Shown here piece after piece: positions 21,428 through 33,241 of a stretch of DNA of 64,000 nucleotides; within the stretch, counting starts at the first letter, position 1; the number at the start of each line of letters is the position of its first letter. This stretch comes from Limnephilus marmoratus. Its lineage: Eukaryota > Arthropoda > Insecta > Trichoptera > Limnephilidae. Location: assembly GCA_917880885.1 (NCBI GenBank), contig OU862907.1, positions 72,845,072 through 72,909,071 on the forward strand, in the 5' to 3' direction. The position numbers were made by a program, and so were the translations under genes. A model generated the notes under the pieces. It made no database searches, had not been told where the DNA came from, and worked only from the letters and a program-made list of their open reading frames with translations.

Positions 21428-22258
21428 TAATTTTTTTTTTTACATTAACTCCACACAGGAGGCCCTGAGGAAAATAATTTCCCTATGTCTATGTCATCTG
21501 GGATGCTGTGTGGAGGGTCTTTTTGAGGAGAGGAAGTAATGAACATTGGTCTTGAAGAGACCCATGTTGTAGGAAGGAGGAAACACAGAGGCCGGCAAAT
21601 CATTCCACAGCCGAGCTGTTGAACACAAGAACGAGTCTAAGAAACGACTCATGTGACAAATGTCAACTGTGTACAAATGTTGGGCACGCGTTTGGCGTGT
21701 TTCCCTACTATGCACCGGTGCCGAAGGGATCAATGATGCTAGTTCCTCGGAGCATCTTCCATTGTAATACTGGTAGAACAAGGATAGCATTCCCACCCGA
21801 CGCCTGTGCTCTAAAGATTGCAATCCGTCTGTTAAGATGGGAGAATCTATCAAACGGACCGCCCGTTTCTGCACAGAGTCGAGGGTATTTTTCAGGTATT
21901 TTGGAGCTCAAGACCAGAGGTGGCTACCAAATTCAACCGTGGGGCGCACTTGCGATTTGTACAGGGTTAGCAGTTGTGTACTATTAAAGTATCTGCGGGC
22001 CCTGTACAGTACGCCCAGTTTTTGGGAGGCTAACTTTACTCTGGCTTCGATGGAGCCCCCATACCTGAGCTGGTCACTTAGGGTTACACCAAGCATATCA
22101 ATGGAGGGCCTGTTCGGAAGATTGCTTCCGTTGAAAGAGACTAGATTTTCATTTCGATCCCTTTTAGACGTAATCAGACAAGATTGGGTCTTTGAAACAT
22201 TAAATTCAACGAGATTATTTTTACCCCAAGCGAAAACACTCTCGAGGTAACCGTCCAT
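21428..22258 (-). pseudogene. LINE-gamma, longest copy in the window (5'-truncated)
   Basis: On the minus strand 22258-21908 encodes the end of the RT palm/thumb (VEFNVSKTQSCLITSKRD, LGVTLSDQLRYGGSIEAR, LLTLYKSQVRPTVEFGSHLWS), and after a frameshift 21874-21494 encodes AVRLIDSPILTDGLQSLEHR, LIPSAPVHSRETRQTRAQHL and RLWNDLPASVFPPSYNMGLF. The catalytic FADD box and everything upstream are missing. The 3' end has the stem-loop tail and poly(A) (poly(T) at 21429-21440). The insertion lies at the inner edge of the left arm; the right arm continues uninterrupted there (about 47270-47290). Confidence 0.82.
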
Positions 22259-22734
22259 TCTTTGCTTTGCTTTAATAACACAATGACTCGTTTAAGTTCG
22301 TGTTATGTGTAACGTATTGTATTCTAATTGGAAAAAAGTCAGTTTATAAATAAATATTAGACTATTTTCCTTCTGATTTCGCGCATTTTTTTGTTAAGGA
22401 AAGAGTTACACTTTTAAGTGAATAACCATCCAATTGGGACCAAGATAAATAATGTAATAATTTATATTTAAGTGTAGGCCTGTTAAATCTAGAATTTAAA
22501 AATACAGTAGGATATAAAGTAATTTCAAAGATATTTGTGCTGATTGCATTGCTTCGATAATAATGTAAGATAATGCTATAACGCAATGAAATAATTCACC
22601 GAATCTTCGCTTGGAAATTTAATAAGTTATGGAAATACATTGATTTAAGATTTATATTGTTATGTTAATTACATTCTGGAAAAATAATGCTACGTCCTGA
22701 CTGAAGCCCACCTTCTACCTCCAAACTTAGTTAG
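22259..22734. other. Unassigned intergenic sequence
   Basis: No gene is recognised. The first ~30 bp (TAATAACACAATGACTCG) weakly resembles text just beyond the right arm (about 47268-47285, inverted), so the duplication may extend a few bases past the LINE-gamma insertion. Confidence 0.35.
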
Positions 22735-22744
22735 TTGGAAGGTT

Positions 22745-23180
22745 GCCCGGTGGTGTGGTGGCTGCGGCCAACCGTAGTCCAGTGGGTAAGACTCTTGACT
22801 CACAATCCGGAGATCGCGGGTTCGAACCCGGCATGCGCAAATAAATTTTATTTGATTAATTTGTGTTTTTTCACAATTAATTCATTTAAAATAATATATA
22901 GTATATTTGCGGCATGTTCCAGAGTGGAAGATACTATCAGTATCGCCCTGGTGTAAGACCACCATTCAGAATTGAGTTGCTTGAAATTGGCTTTAGCCGT
23001 ATTTGGTAACCAGATCTGAATAGCCAGGTACTTCCCAACCTTCCTCTTCCCCACCTCCTTCCCTTCCCCACTACCTTCAGCCTCACAACATACCCCAATT
23101 GGGGATGCCATAGTCTCACTGGCTCCAGACGGGAGCAGTTGAGATTTTTGTGCGGTATTCACTGTAAAAAAAAAAAAAAC
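22745..23180 (+). mobile_element. tRNA-derived SINE, full-length copy 2
   Basis: The head contains TAGTCCAGTGGG (A-box-like, about 22778) and GGGTTCGAACCCG (B box, about 22818). The body matches copy 1 at 3027-3472 closely, and it ends in a poly(A) run at 23165-23179. Antisense open frames here are by-products of the low-stop body. Confidence 0.85.
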
Positions 23181-23185
23181 ATTAA

Positions 23186-24589
23186 ACATCCAACCCCGAA
23201 GTCCGAACTCCAAAATGGCGGACATTAAACAGCTGTAGCTACGCTATATCTTATCAGTAATACCTACAATTATTATAATATACAAGACATGTTTTCAAAC
23301 AAATATTATACCACTCTCCGTAATAATATTTTCATTTTAATGATCGCCTGCCTTTTCGCAGACTGATGTGTGGACGGCTGCGGCAGGCTGGTTCGTGTGA
23401 GTTGGCTTTCGGGATCGCCTCCAACCTTCCAACTCGAACTTCCAACGCACGAACACCCCTTCACACGATCGCCCAAACGTTTGAAGTTAGAACTTTGGCC
23501 ACAGTGTGGGCTTACCATAACAAAGTCAGTACGAGACATATAATACGAAGATATTAATTTATTAGATTGCGAATAATAAAACCGTTTCCAATAAAAATAT
23601 TTCATACTTCGAGATAAAATAAGTAAATTTCATTAATTCCTTACAATAATCAATAAAATTAACTATCATTTAATTAAAAATTTTGAAAGACATTTAATAA
23701 CATAGGTACCAACGCAGGCACACGATATTGCGACAATGTTAGAAAAGTTATTTGTCGACAGCCCGGTTAACATTTTCATTTTAAAATCATGAAAAAATCC
23801 CCAATACAGAAAACTTGAAGGTAGGTATAAATTTCGCTTCTCGAAATTAATTGGGCGCAGCGTATAAAAGTAAGTAACAAATATAATAACAGAGGGGCAT
23901 TAATGTGTCCCAGGGTCTCGAGATGATATAATTATTATTATTTTAACAACATTTAGAAAAAAAACTTAAAATTAACTAAAACTTTTTTGTATTAATTTTT
24001 ATTCTACAATAAAATCTTAAAAATTAACTTCACTTAAAAGATCTTCTTTTATGAAAAATTGTTTTGTGAGCCCAAAATCCGTATTGATTGATTTTTAAAT
24101 ATAAGAATAAACCTCTTTACAAAAAATATAACTTAACTAAACTTGATGATACTCGTATACTTCCTAAATAAACGGTTTTTATCATACTTTTTTGAAATTC
24201 AATGAACACGAAATACAAACATCATCATACTTGTGTTCTATAGTGCTGTTTAAAATGTTAATTATTATTAATTCATTTGTACGAAACAAGATGCCTACAA
24301 TATAATACACAGATCTATACTTTTGAAGTTAAAAAGATTTAAGCAAATCAGGTTTAAATGCAAAGTTGCTTACAGATAGAAGTTTTATTAATTAAGATTA
24401 TGTTCAGTTACAATTGTAATTTTTTTGGCATTCACTACCATTTTTCATATCAATTTTAAATTGGTAAATAAACTATATATAACTCGATAGACAAATAAAG
24501 AAAAAATAATAAATTCGGAAAGACTCTAAATTTCATATCCTCATAAAATTTAAAAAGTACCTAATACAATAGAGTGTGACCCCCTAATT
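23186..24589. other. Unassigned intergenic sequence
   Basis: The stretch 23340-23520 is locally GC-rich (CGGCTGCGGCAGGCTGG, TTCCAACTCGAACTTCCAAC) but gives no recognisable protein. The rest is AT-rich with no feature I can support. Confidence 0.4.
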
Positions 24590-26049
24590 AAAAATTGTAG
24601 TCGTAATTTCATTAATGCTAATTACCAGGACATTAATCATGCACTTAACAAAGTAAATTGGTCTGTTCTCAAGGAAGGTGATCTCGACTATAGCGTAGAA
24701 CTATTTTACTCTCAACTGAATAGTATCATTTCCGACACTATACCTCTAATTCATCATAAAGTACGAAAGTATCCGATATGGTTCAGCAAAGAATTAATTC
24801 AGTTAATTGTTATTAAAAAAGAAACACATAAAAAATATAAAGAACACAGAACAATTCCCAACTATATGGCATTCAACAATATTAGAAGAGATTGCAAAAA
24901 AATGACAAAAAGATGTTATAATAATTACATTAATTCGGTTGAGAACACGATACTTCATGATGTAAAATACTTTTGGAAATACACAAAATCAATGAAAAAC
25001 AATGATGCTGGTATTTCCGGTAATATACGTTACAGACAAAACAGCTCCAGTAAAATTTATGAAATTGTTAACATGTTTGCTGATTACTTTAAGGACGTGT
25101 ATGAACCTGATATTTCAGATGACTTAATTCCGTACTTCAACTCGGATATAAATTTACACTTATCGCAAATACACATCGACATTGAAGACATTATAGTCTC
25201 TATTAAATCACTTGAACCCAAAACTAGCTCGGGACCTGATAAGATTCCTTCCATCTTACTTAAGAATTGTGTCCAAAGTTTATCTGTTCCGCTTAATATA
25301 CTGTTTAATAAGTCACTCTCTACAGGACACTTTCCACAAATATGGAAACTTAGCTACCTAACTCCTATATTTAAAAGTGGTGATAAATCCTTTGTCGAAA
25401 ATTATCGGCCTATCTGTATTCAATCGTCTATACCTAAACTTTTTGAGAAATTGATTCTTAAGAAAATAAGCTTTTTTGTAAACTCTTGTATCGCAACTTG
25501 TCAACACGGCTTTATCTCCGGCAGATCAACTTTGACTAACCTTACATTATATGAAAATTTCATTTCTAATGCACTTGCCAACAAACAACAAGTTGATTCT
25601 ATATACACCGACTTCAGTAAGGCGTTTGATAAGGTCTGTCTTAAAATCCTCATTAATGAACTTTTGAAACTCGGCATTAATGGAAACCTTTTATCGTGGT
25701 TTAAGAGTTACTTACTTAGGCGTCAGCTAATTGTCTGTATTAATGATCACTTATCCTACATGTTCGAAGCTACCAGTGGCGTACCCCAGGGTTCGCATCT
25801 TGGTCCTTTACTTTTTAATTTATTCATTAACGACGTAACAAACATATTCACCCGTGTTCTCATTCTAATGTTCGCTGATGATATGAAGATTTTTAGAATT
25901 ATTGATAATATCGAGGACTGTCTGACACTTCAATCAAATATTAATAGCTTTTATGATTGGTGTCTTATCAACAAATTAACTCTTAACACTAGAAAGACCG
26001 GGTACTGCTCCATACCTATAAAGACCACGACCGTCATTTTGACGGCTGA

Positions 26050-26530
26050 CCACTTCTTTCAAATTGGGAGGTGGATATGGGCATCGCTGCCTCGGGATCC
26101 ATTTATTGGATAACCAGCATCTCTGCCATAGGACACTCCAAGTGGTTCGATACGTTTAGTGACTTAGCTGGAGTGTCCGGGTTCATTGGGTGAGGTTTAT
26201 CTGGGTCTAGGTGGTGAATACGTTTGCCAACCTACTGCGTAGCGGACCGGGTCGGGAGACACTTGATGAGGGAGACCTTATCTTGTCCTCTCCAGCAGGA
26301 CCTTTTTCATCTCGTTGGCTTGCACCGCAGTGGGAGGGATGGATTCATTCGTCCGTCACTCCTGGATACATTTACATTTTTTTCCTATTCACCTCTCACA
26401 CTTTTTTCCTTTCCAGAACTACCTCTCCTTCCTTTCCCTAAAAACACCAATGCACATAAATGCACACAGCATCCCCAAAGATGACATAGTTCCTGAGGGT
26501 TTTTTCCTCGGCGCTTCCTGGAAAAAACAT
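26050..26530 (+). repeat. R350 repeat copy 3 (inside piggyBac-like relic)
   Basis: The landmarks are TTATTGGATAACC, CATAGGACACTCC, GACTTAGCTGGAGTG, GAGACCTTATCTTG, CTTGCACCGCAGTGGGAGG, and the tail CACAGCATC...GATGACATAG...CCTGAGGG. Overlapping open frames are not genes. Confidence 0.75.
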
Positions 26531-26536
26531 GTGAGT

Positions 26537-26720
26537 GCAAAATTCTGTAATTTTAGTACAAGCATGTGTTATGTTTGTGCAGTATCGAATTGTTACGTTT
26601 TTCAAAAAATCGAATGCACTCTTCGCAAACGGGTTTCTTACAATTATCACACATTTGGTTTTTATTATATTTTTTATTAATTTGGCACTGTCGTCTTCCA
26701 AAAGTTTTATTTTTCGGTTT
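26537..26720 (-). pseudogene. C-terminal Cys-rich domain remnant of a piggyBac-type transposase
   Basis: The minus-strand frame reads RRQCQINKKYNK then MCDNCKKPVCEECIRFF and a His-containing tail before a stop. The CxxC...VCxxC...H spacing fits the Cys-rich (PHD-like) C-terminal domain of piggyBac transposases, which binds terminal repeats. The catalytic DDD core is absent; R350 sequence lies immediately upstream. It agrees with the TTAA target and CTAGAAAG termini of the surrounding element. Confidence 0.6.
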
Positions 26721-26744
26721 CCTTTGTTTTTCGTTTACATTAGC

Positions 26745-27145
26745 TCCACAAAGGAAAATAATGAATAACCTCGCCCTGAGGAAAATAATTCCCCTCAGGG
26801 CATTTGTCATCTTTGGGATGCTGTGTGGAGGGTACCTATAGGGAAAGAGAGAAGAATAGGTTCTGGGAAGGAATGAAGTATGAGGGGTGGGTAGGAAACT
26901 GAGGTTCTGTGTGTTCAAGAGTGGCGGACGTATGAATCTGTCCCCACCACTGCGGTGCAAGGCAATGTTCTGAGAGTTCTGCTGGCGAGGACGCATCGGC
27001 CGTCAAGATCCGGACAAACCTAACCCCATGAACCCGGGCACTCCTGCTAAGTCACAAAACATAGCAAACCTCTTGGGATAACCTATGGAAGACGTGTTGG
27101 TTATCCAATAAATGATTCTGTTAGTTATTCAGAAGCAAACGCCGC
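26745..27145 (-). repeat. R350 repeat copy 4 with LINE-gamma-type 3' tail
   Basis: On the minus strand it runs from ATTGGATAACC (about 27118) through CTTGCACCGCAGTGGTGG to CACACAGCATCCC, GATGACA and the stem-loop GCCCTGAGG...CCTCAGGGC (26776-26800), then TACATT. The tail matches the 3' end of LINE-gamma. Confidence 0.78.
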
Positions 27146-28610
27146 TGGATCAACTCTGGTATTTGTATACTCTGTCTTTCTCCAACAAGCCATAAAATAA
27201 ATTTGGGAGAGAGATATATATTTTTTGTATTTTTGTAAATTATGTGACAGTGACCAATCAACATACAGATCGAGTTCGAACGATACGCGATACCAAAAGA
27301 AAGAGACAGATGTAATAGTACTATAATAAATGAGGAGGAATGGGTATGTTGTTAACTTGGGTAAAGAAGGTTGTAAACAAGTTCAGCATTATGGCCCAAA
27401 CCGTCACATTGACGGCGGCAATCTTTGAAGGTATAAGTCAATATATCTCAAAAAGTAATTTAGACACGTACCTGTTTTTTTCACCATAGTTGTAAAACCA
27501 TAAATCATGAAATGTGAAAAAAAATCACACCAATACAATAATTATGAAGCATTTTATCGTCACTTTACTTCGGGCTGCCGTCAAAATGAAGGCTCCGGTC
27601 TTTCTAGTGTTAATGTAAAAAAATGTCAACTTATGAGATTCCACAGAAAAAAAAACCCATTGTTGTTCACCTACTTTCTTAATAACCACATCTTATTATG
27701 TGTTGATGAAATAAGAGACCTTGGTATAACCTTTGACACTAAATTAACATCCATTAAACATATTAATAATATAACCAGTAAAGCAATGCAAATGTTAGGA
27801 TTTGTCTTACGGATTTCAAAGGATTTTAAAAATTTAAAAACTGTCAAATTACTTTACACTTCACTTGTTAGAAGCCAACTAGAATTTAACTCCACCATTT
27901 GGAATCCTTACTACAGTGTACATGAGAATTCTCTCGAGCGAGTCCAACATAAATTTTTACGTTAAATTAATTTTAAATTGGGAATATTAATCGAAAACAT
28001 TAATTATCCCTCTCTGTTACAATTATTGGGACTCGATACATTAAAAGAGAGAAGAATTTGTTCAGACCTATTTTATTTATTTAAAATCGTTACCAACCTG
28101 TTGAACTCTCCTGAACTTCTTGCGCTAATATGTTTCCATGTACCTAGTCGTTCAGTTCGTTTCAAACTACCTTATCATTGCAACAATACAGGATCGAACG
28201 CTGAACTCAATTCCATAATTAATCGCCTGCATGTACTTGGAAATAAATATGTTTTGGATGAATCTATAAACATTGCTAGTTTAACCTCATACAAACACTA
28301 CTTAATTAAGACTGTCTGTCAGCGCTTCTCAGTTTGACTATAATCAAATACAGATTTAAAGTATTAATTTCTTAATACATAATATCCGGGATTTATAATA
28401 TGTTGTATTGTATTTATGATAACCTACTCATTGTACTTTGTTATGTTGATAATACAATTTCTATTGTTCTCTTTTATGAATTTTATATTTATATTTTTCT
28501 TTTTTTTTTATCTATGTATATTCTGTATTCATATGTAAAATAATTGTAATTCTTTTGTAAAAGCCGGCGTTATAATCGGCGTTAATAAATAAATAAATAA
28601 ATAAAAAATT

Positions 28611-29184
28611 TGAGATATACCTATACTGTTTATTTTGCAAACTTTGTAACCAAGTTTAAAATAAAATAAACTAACATAATTAAATAAAAATCCAAAGCAC
28701 TTTGTAGGTACCAGAAATATATTTGGGTAGTACCTAGCAATAAAAAAAAAATGGCAGTCAAAAAATGAAATGGAAATAATCTTAAAAAGATAATTGTATT
28801 GGTAAATCTCGAAGTTAAAATATTAGAACCACAATCAAATTACATAATCAGGTCTCGGAAGCTGAGAGCTCAGAGGTAGAATATAGTCCGGCTAAGATAC
28901 AGATCCTGTGTTCGATCCCCATTTATGACCGATATGTTTTTATTTTTTTGTCTTTTCATTTAGATTTACGAATGTTAATTTCTATTTCGGTGAATCAATT
29001 CTAGGGTTGAAAATCTGTCGCCATTTTCACTAATGTTATTTTTTAAACATTGAATGCTCCCTGTTGTAACGTCTGACCTTTTAACCAAAAATCTATTAGT
29101 TTCGAGCAATTATTTGAATGAGTCCAAAAGCTTCTTAAGCACCTAACAGGTAGGTATATTCCGCAAACTGTATTGAAGATAAAT
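28611..29184. other. Intergenic sequence with a tRNA-like patch
   Basis: It is mostly AT-rich. At 28866-28931 there is AGCTCAGAGGTAGAAT followed about 40 bp later by TGTTCGATCCCC, resembling pol III A and B boxes, but no cloverleaf can be drawn. It is likely a decayed SINE head or chance. The last ~100 bp are probably the 3' UTR of gene B. Confidence 0.35.
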
Positions 29185-31456
29185 TTAATTAAAGTTTACA
29201 TGTGGAGCAGGTTTTGGTCTACTGTGAGTCAGCAAGTGACGCTTTAAAGATGACTTTCGAGAAAATGAATTATTACAGTCGGAACATTGGAAAGGTTTTT
29301 CTCCACTGTGGCTAAACATATGCATTTTTAGATTTCCCTTTCCAGAACATGAGTACTTGCAGTCTGGACATGAAAAGGGCTTTTCTCCACTATGGGTAAA
29401 CATGTGATTTTTAAGATTACTCTTGGTGGAACATGAATAGTCACAGTCAGGACATGAAAAAGGTTTTCGTCCACTGTGGGTAAGCATATGAATTTTTAGT
29501 TGTCCCTTAAAAAAACATGAATAGTCGCAGTCGGGACATGAACATTGTTTTTTTGCAGAGTGGGTAAGCATGTGAACTTTTAGATTCCATTTTGTAGAAC
29601 ATGAAAAAATGCAATCGGGACATAAAAAAGGTTTTTCTCCACTATGGGTAAAAGTATGAATTTTTAATTGTCCCTTTAAACAACATGAATAGTTGCAATC
29701 GGCACACGAAAAAGGTTTTTTCGCACTGTGGGTAAACAAGTGAGTTTTTAGGACACTCTTTGTAGAACATGAAAAGTTGCAGTCGGGACATGAAAAAGGT
29801 TTTTCTCCACTGTGGGTAAACATGTGACTTTTTAGATGTTCCTTCCGAGAAAATGAACAGTTGCAGTCGGGACATGAAAAAGGCTTTTCTTCACTGTGGG
29901 TAAGCCTGTGCCTTTTTAAATGATCCTTCCGAGAACATGAATGGCCGCAGTCAGGACAAGAAAAAGGTTTTTCTCTAGTATGGGTGCGCAAGTGGATTTC
30001 TGCCGTTGACTTATGAGAGCAGGAATAGTTACAATGAGGACAAGAGTACGGTTTTTCTCCAGGATGCTTCCTCAGGAATACTTCTGAAAAATATTTAGCA
30101 CAAAGCCGATTAGGATATATAAGTGTAAGTGTAAGTACGTAAATAACAAAAACCACAAAGCTTAGGTGAGAATGAATTGTTTACTTAAACCAGGGGTGGG
30201 GAAACTGCGGCCCGCAAGCACTAGTGGTGTGGCCTGCTGGAAGCAGCCATTCGCATGTTCCGAACATAGCAATTAATTTGAGTTAAACAACATACGCTAA
30301 CACTTCGGGAGACGGATATGAGTTCCGCCGCCCCTTTAAGTAAATAAACAACACCTCTACCATAGGTCAATGATATGACTATCTCTAACACTGTTATATA
30401 TGAACTTGTAATGACTGTTTATAACGCTAACTAATAAAATAAAAATAAAATAAAATAAAATAAAATAAAAAATAATAGGTCACCCCGAGTGGTTCGCTAC
30501 GTTTGGTGACTTTGTCAATGTGTGAGGTTTGAGAGTTTGTAAGCCTATTGCCTTTCCCAATTTTTTTGTTCAAAAAAATTCTTGTCACGCGTGACATAAA
30601 AAAATAAATTGAGGTCGTTACAGCATGATAATTCTTACCCCCCATACTACAATACTACGCGCTTAAAAATCTATGGGCGGCCCAAGGGTGATTCTTCAAA
30701 TATCCAAAACATACAAAATGTCCACCGAGAGCAAACAGGTTCCCCGCTCCTGGTTTAAACATTAAAAAAAATCGATTTACCTGCTGCTTTTGTTATTTTT
30801 TCAGAGCGCTCTGAGCATTCCTTTTTAACATCCGGGTGATCTATGTCAATTTCCGTATAAGTAATTCCCCCTTTAACTTCTTCTCGAGGACCTGGTTCTG
30901 CCTTGATGGGAACAGTCTCCACATTACTGCTACCTGTACAAACAACAATACCTACATTGATATGCCGAGAAGAACAGTATTTAATATTCCAAATAACGTT
31001 CGGTCTTCCCCGAGATTGTTCTTTACAGAATAATAATGATAGAACAATAAAATAAAAATAATTAAACAGGGACCGACGCTTTAGGAAAGAATTAACATTT
31101 ACTTTTGCACCTTCAGAATGGATTTTGGTAGTTTATTGTCAATGGGAAAATATTTTTAACGTATCGAAAGTCGTTTAACTTATATTGCTTCCCAAATAAG
31201 TTGAGGAAAATTTCGAGAACTTTTAGAGAAAAACATTGCAAAATGAAAATGAATTCCGAACTTCTGAAATCAACATTTTCTTACTTTTGCAATGCAACTT
31301 ACTGACTGCCGGAGTTCTCACCGCATACTGCAAACATTCCTTCTTCACATCTGGGAGGCAGAGATCAATATCCTTATAGGGCATTTTACCTCCACCCTCT
31401 TCCTGGGACCCTGCTTCCACCTTGATGAAAACACTCTCTGAGTTGGAAAGATCCAT
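29185..31456 (-). CDS. C2H2 zinc-finger protein, gene B (three exons)
   Basis: This predicted nuclear DNA-binding protein of about 401 aa is the most intact family member. Exon 1 is 31456-31303 (MDLSNSESVFIKVEAG...DVKKEC), exon 2 is 30933-30781 (ETVPIKAEPG...HPDVKKEC) and exon 3 is 30083-29185. All donors and acceptors are canonical (A|GTAAGT; GTACAG|; CAG|GTAAAT; TTTTTCAG|), and phases 1/1 close to a continuous frame. Ten C2H2 fingers follow, mostly CPDCNYSCSTKSNLKTHLFTH-like with HSGEKPF linkers, closer to the standard TGEKP linker than those of A and D. It has no internal stop and a natural C-terminus. An in-frame ATG 15 bp upstream exists; the 31456 ATG matches the paralogs. Intron 2 holds a hAT-like MITE, and a LINE lies about 300 bp upstream. 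Confidence 0.85.
30191..30752. mobile_element. hAT-like non-autonomous transposon in intron 2 of gene B
   Basis: The ends CAGGGGTGGGGAAAC (30191) and inverse GTTCCCCGCTCCTG (30739-30752) form short imperfect TIRs. The 8 bp outside are ACTTAAAC and GTTTAAAC (6/8 match), consistent with a decayed 8-bp duplication. CAGGGGTG and CTGCGGCCCGC are typical hAT-end text. No transposase is present. A partial R350 fragment lies inside (about 30472-30545). Confidence 0.7.
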
Positions 31457-31765
31457 GACCTTCTGTGACACCGTTCCGGTTTAAAATAAAAATGCTAAAT
31501 TGATCTCAGCTCCAAATAAATGAGATCTGCAATCTGCAATAGAACCTTGATACATTATCCTATTTAAGAGTCCTTATAATAGGGTTTTAACTTATCTGAA
31601 ACATTCAAAACCTCGGAAGTGATCTGGACCACTCTACAATAAATTTAATGATCAAAGATAGATATTAAACCTCGAGCACCAAATATCAAGGTGGATGAAT
31701 AAAACGTTTTGCCCTGCATTCTCGTATAAGGATATTATTATGTAAAACACAAAAATTATAAAAAT
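31457..31765 (-). promoter_or_regulatory. 5' region of gene B
   Basis: The first ~200 bp resemble the 5' flank of gene D (CTTCTGTGA near the ATG and a GTGATCTGGACCACT phrase at 31619-31633, also at 61974-61988). The more distal conserved block seen at A, C and D is not found; a LINE tail begins at about 31766. The promoter may have been displaced. Confidence 0.45.
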
Positions 31766-33241
31766 GTTTTTTTTTTTTTATTTTTTTTTTTATTTTTTTT
31801 TTTTTTTTATTTTTTTTTTTAATGTGGTTATGGATTGTGAACACCTCACTGGGAGAACCCGTGCTGAGGTGTACGCATGTATTATCATGCCATCATAAGT
31901 GATAGCACAGTATCCCCCTTGAGACTCTCAAGGAGGAGTGGTACTACCCATGGTGGCAGTATTGTACATATAGTAGGTGTAGGTAGCTGTGTTGAGATAG
32001 TCATCATAATATTATGCAGACACAATGTAGTAAGTTGAGGTAAGTTGAGCATCATAATATACTAAAGTCGCAATGGATAATACATTATAGTAAAAAGAAA
32101 AAAATAAAGAATATACAAGAAGAGTGAACTTGAGAGCAGTTGTGACGAAAAGAGAATAAAAGAAACAAACAAAAGTAGATGATATTAGTGCCAATATTTT
32201 AAAAATAGTTATGCAATATTAATCTATTTTGTAGATCTAGATCTAGTGGTATAATTTAAATACCAAGTTAATTTTTATGTTTGGTTTGGAGTAAATAGGT
32301 TTTGGAAAAATAGTGTTCCTTTAGTTTTTATCCAGTCTGTGATTTGTTTTTTTTAGTTTATATGGTGGTGAATAATCAGCAAGTTGTTTTAAAGAAGGTG
32401 GCATGCTGTTATATAGTTTGATGGAATAGTAGTTAAAGGATCTTTGTCCGTGGGTCGTGTGCTTTAGCGGGATGTTAAGTGTTAGATTTATTGAAGACCG
32501 GCTTGTTATTGAGGACTGAGAAAGTAAAGGGATATGCAGTTTGAATTTGAAGAGGTGAAGAATAGACGATTTAGCGTAGAGTTGTCTGATTGACAAAACG
32601 TCGAGCATCTTGTAAATTTTTTCAGAGTTTGTATCATACGCTACTTGAAGAATTAGTTTGATTGTTGCCTTTTGTGCTTTTTCTAGTGGATCTAGAGAAA
32701 TATTACTTGCACTTCCCCAAGACAGAAGACCATACATGATTATAGATTGGGAAAGAGCAAAGTAAATAGATCTTAGTATAGTGCGTGGGAAGATGTTTTT
32801 TATATTATTTAAGAGATACATGATTTTTTTAAGCTTGGATGTAATTAAGTTGATGTGGTCAATCCAGCGTAGGTTTTCGTCAATTATGACGCCTAGATAT
32901 TTTATTTGTTTGACATTTTCTATGATTTCGCATTTGCATATTGAGGAGGGTTGGGAGCAGTCGTGTATTTTCAGAGCGAAGGTTGGAGGAGGTTGACCTC
33001 TTTGAGTTATACTGTGTGTTATGAATTTAGTTTTTTTTGTATTTAGAGTAAGTTTGTTTTCATTGAGCCATTGTTTGATGACAGCAAGACTTTTCTCAGC
33101 TTTAAGGAATGCCTTGATCCATGAGTCAGCTTGACAAAGTATTACGGTGTCATCAGCGAATGTCACAATGTTGCCTTCTGTAATTAGTTCACAGATATCA
33201 TTGATGTAGATAAGAAACATTAAGGGACCTAGAACACTGTT
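31766..33241 (-). pseudogene. 5'-truncated LINE (alpha-related) upstream of gene B
   Basis: The minus frame 33220-32321 (299 aa) is uninterrupted: MFLIYINDICELITEG, VTFADDTVILCQADSW (catalytic box), KLTLNTKKTKFITHS, IKYLGVIIDENLRWIDH, YGLLSWGSA and a C-terminal tail. NSVLGPL just upstream is the end of the QG-VLGP box, where the element is truncated. The 3' UTR (32320-31835) contains a GAGACTCTCAAGGAGGAG hairpin-like phrase and ends in a long A-rich tail (31766-31830). It is too short to be autonomous. Confidence 0.87.

Larger units (their letters stand above)
9587..21430 (+). repeat. Left arm of a giant inverted segmental duplication
   Basis: Read against the reverse complement of 47287-63022, the two run collinear from the sequence before gene A's 5' block to TCACAATTTT / AAAATTGTGA text at about 21410. 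Shared units in order are the 5' block, exon 1, exon 2, zinc-finger exon, R350 repeat, LINE-gamma fragment, Penelope-like repeat, a second R350 and a non-coding tail. The arms differ by scattered substitutions and by clean one-arm-only insertions. Removing those gives about 8.5 kb of ancestral arm. Confidence 0.9.
25987..27609 (-). mobile_element. piggyBac-like relic inserted at TTAA
   Basis: Perfect 15-bp terminal inverted repeats CACTAGAAAGACCGG occur at 25987-26001 and, inverted, 27595-27609, with TTAA directly outside each. Removing the 1,623 bp plus one TTAA rejoins the LINE-beta frame. Sub-terminal inverted TCATTTTGACGGC occurs at about 26036 and, inverted, about 27573. The terminus resembles the piggyBac CC(C/T)TAGAAAG type. 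The interior keeps a short Cys-rich coding piece and two oppositely oriented R350 copies. Confidence 0.88.
24590..28610 (+). pseudogene. LINE-beta copy split by a piggyBac-like insertion
   Basis: The 5'-truncated element begins in the endonuclease-RT linker. The frame 24866-25986 gives SSGPDKIPSILLKNC, IYTDFSKAFDKVCLK, ATSGVPQGSHLGPLLFNLF and LMFADDMKIFR, i.e. RT with its FADD catalytic box. The match stops at a TTAA (25983-25986) and resumes at the TTAA of 27610-27613 with NVKKCQLMRFHRK and RDLGITFDTKL, then SLVRSQLEFNSTIWNPYYS. An in-frame TAA at about 27963 precedes the C-terminal part to 28337. The element ends in a (TAAA)n tail near 28586-28606. Several lesions make it inactive. Confidence 0.88.

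Noticed and set aside
22848..23225. 125-aa minus-strand open frame (VNTAQKSQLLPSGAS...)
   Set aside because: It is the antisense of the tRNA-derived SINE body and recurs wherever that SINE does.
26211..26996. Several 70-147-aa open frames on both strands
   Set aside because: They are translations of R350 repeats; only the Cys-rich part at 26537-26720 has a transposase-like pattern.
28866..28931. tRNA gene suggested by AGCTCAGAGGTAGAA and GTTCGATCCC
   Set aside because: No acceptor, anticodon or T stem can be paired; only box-like matches remain.
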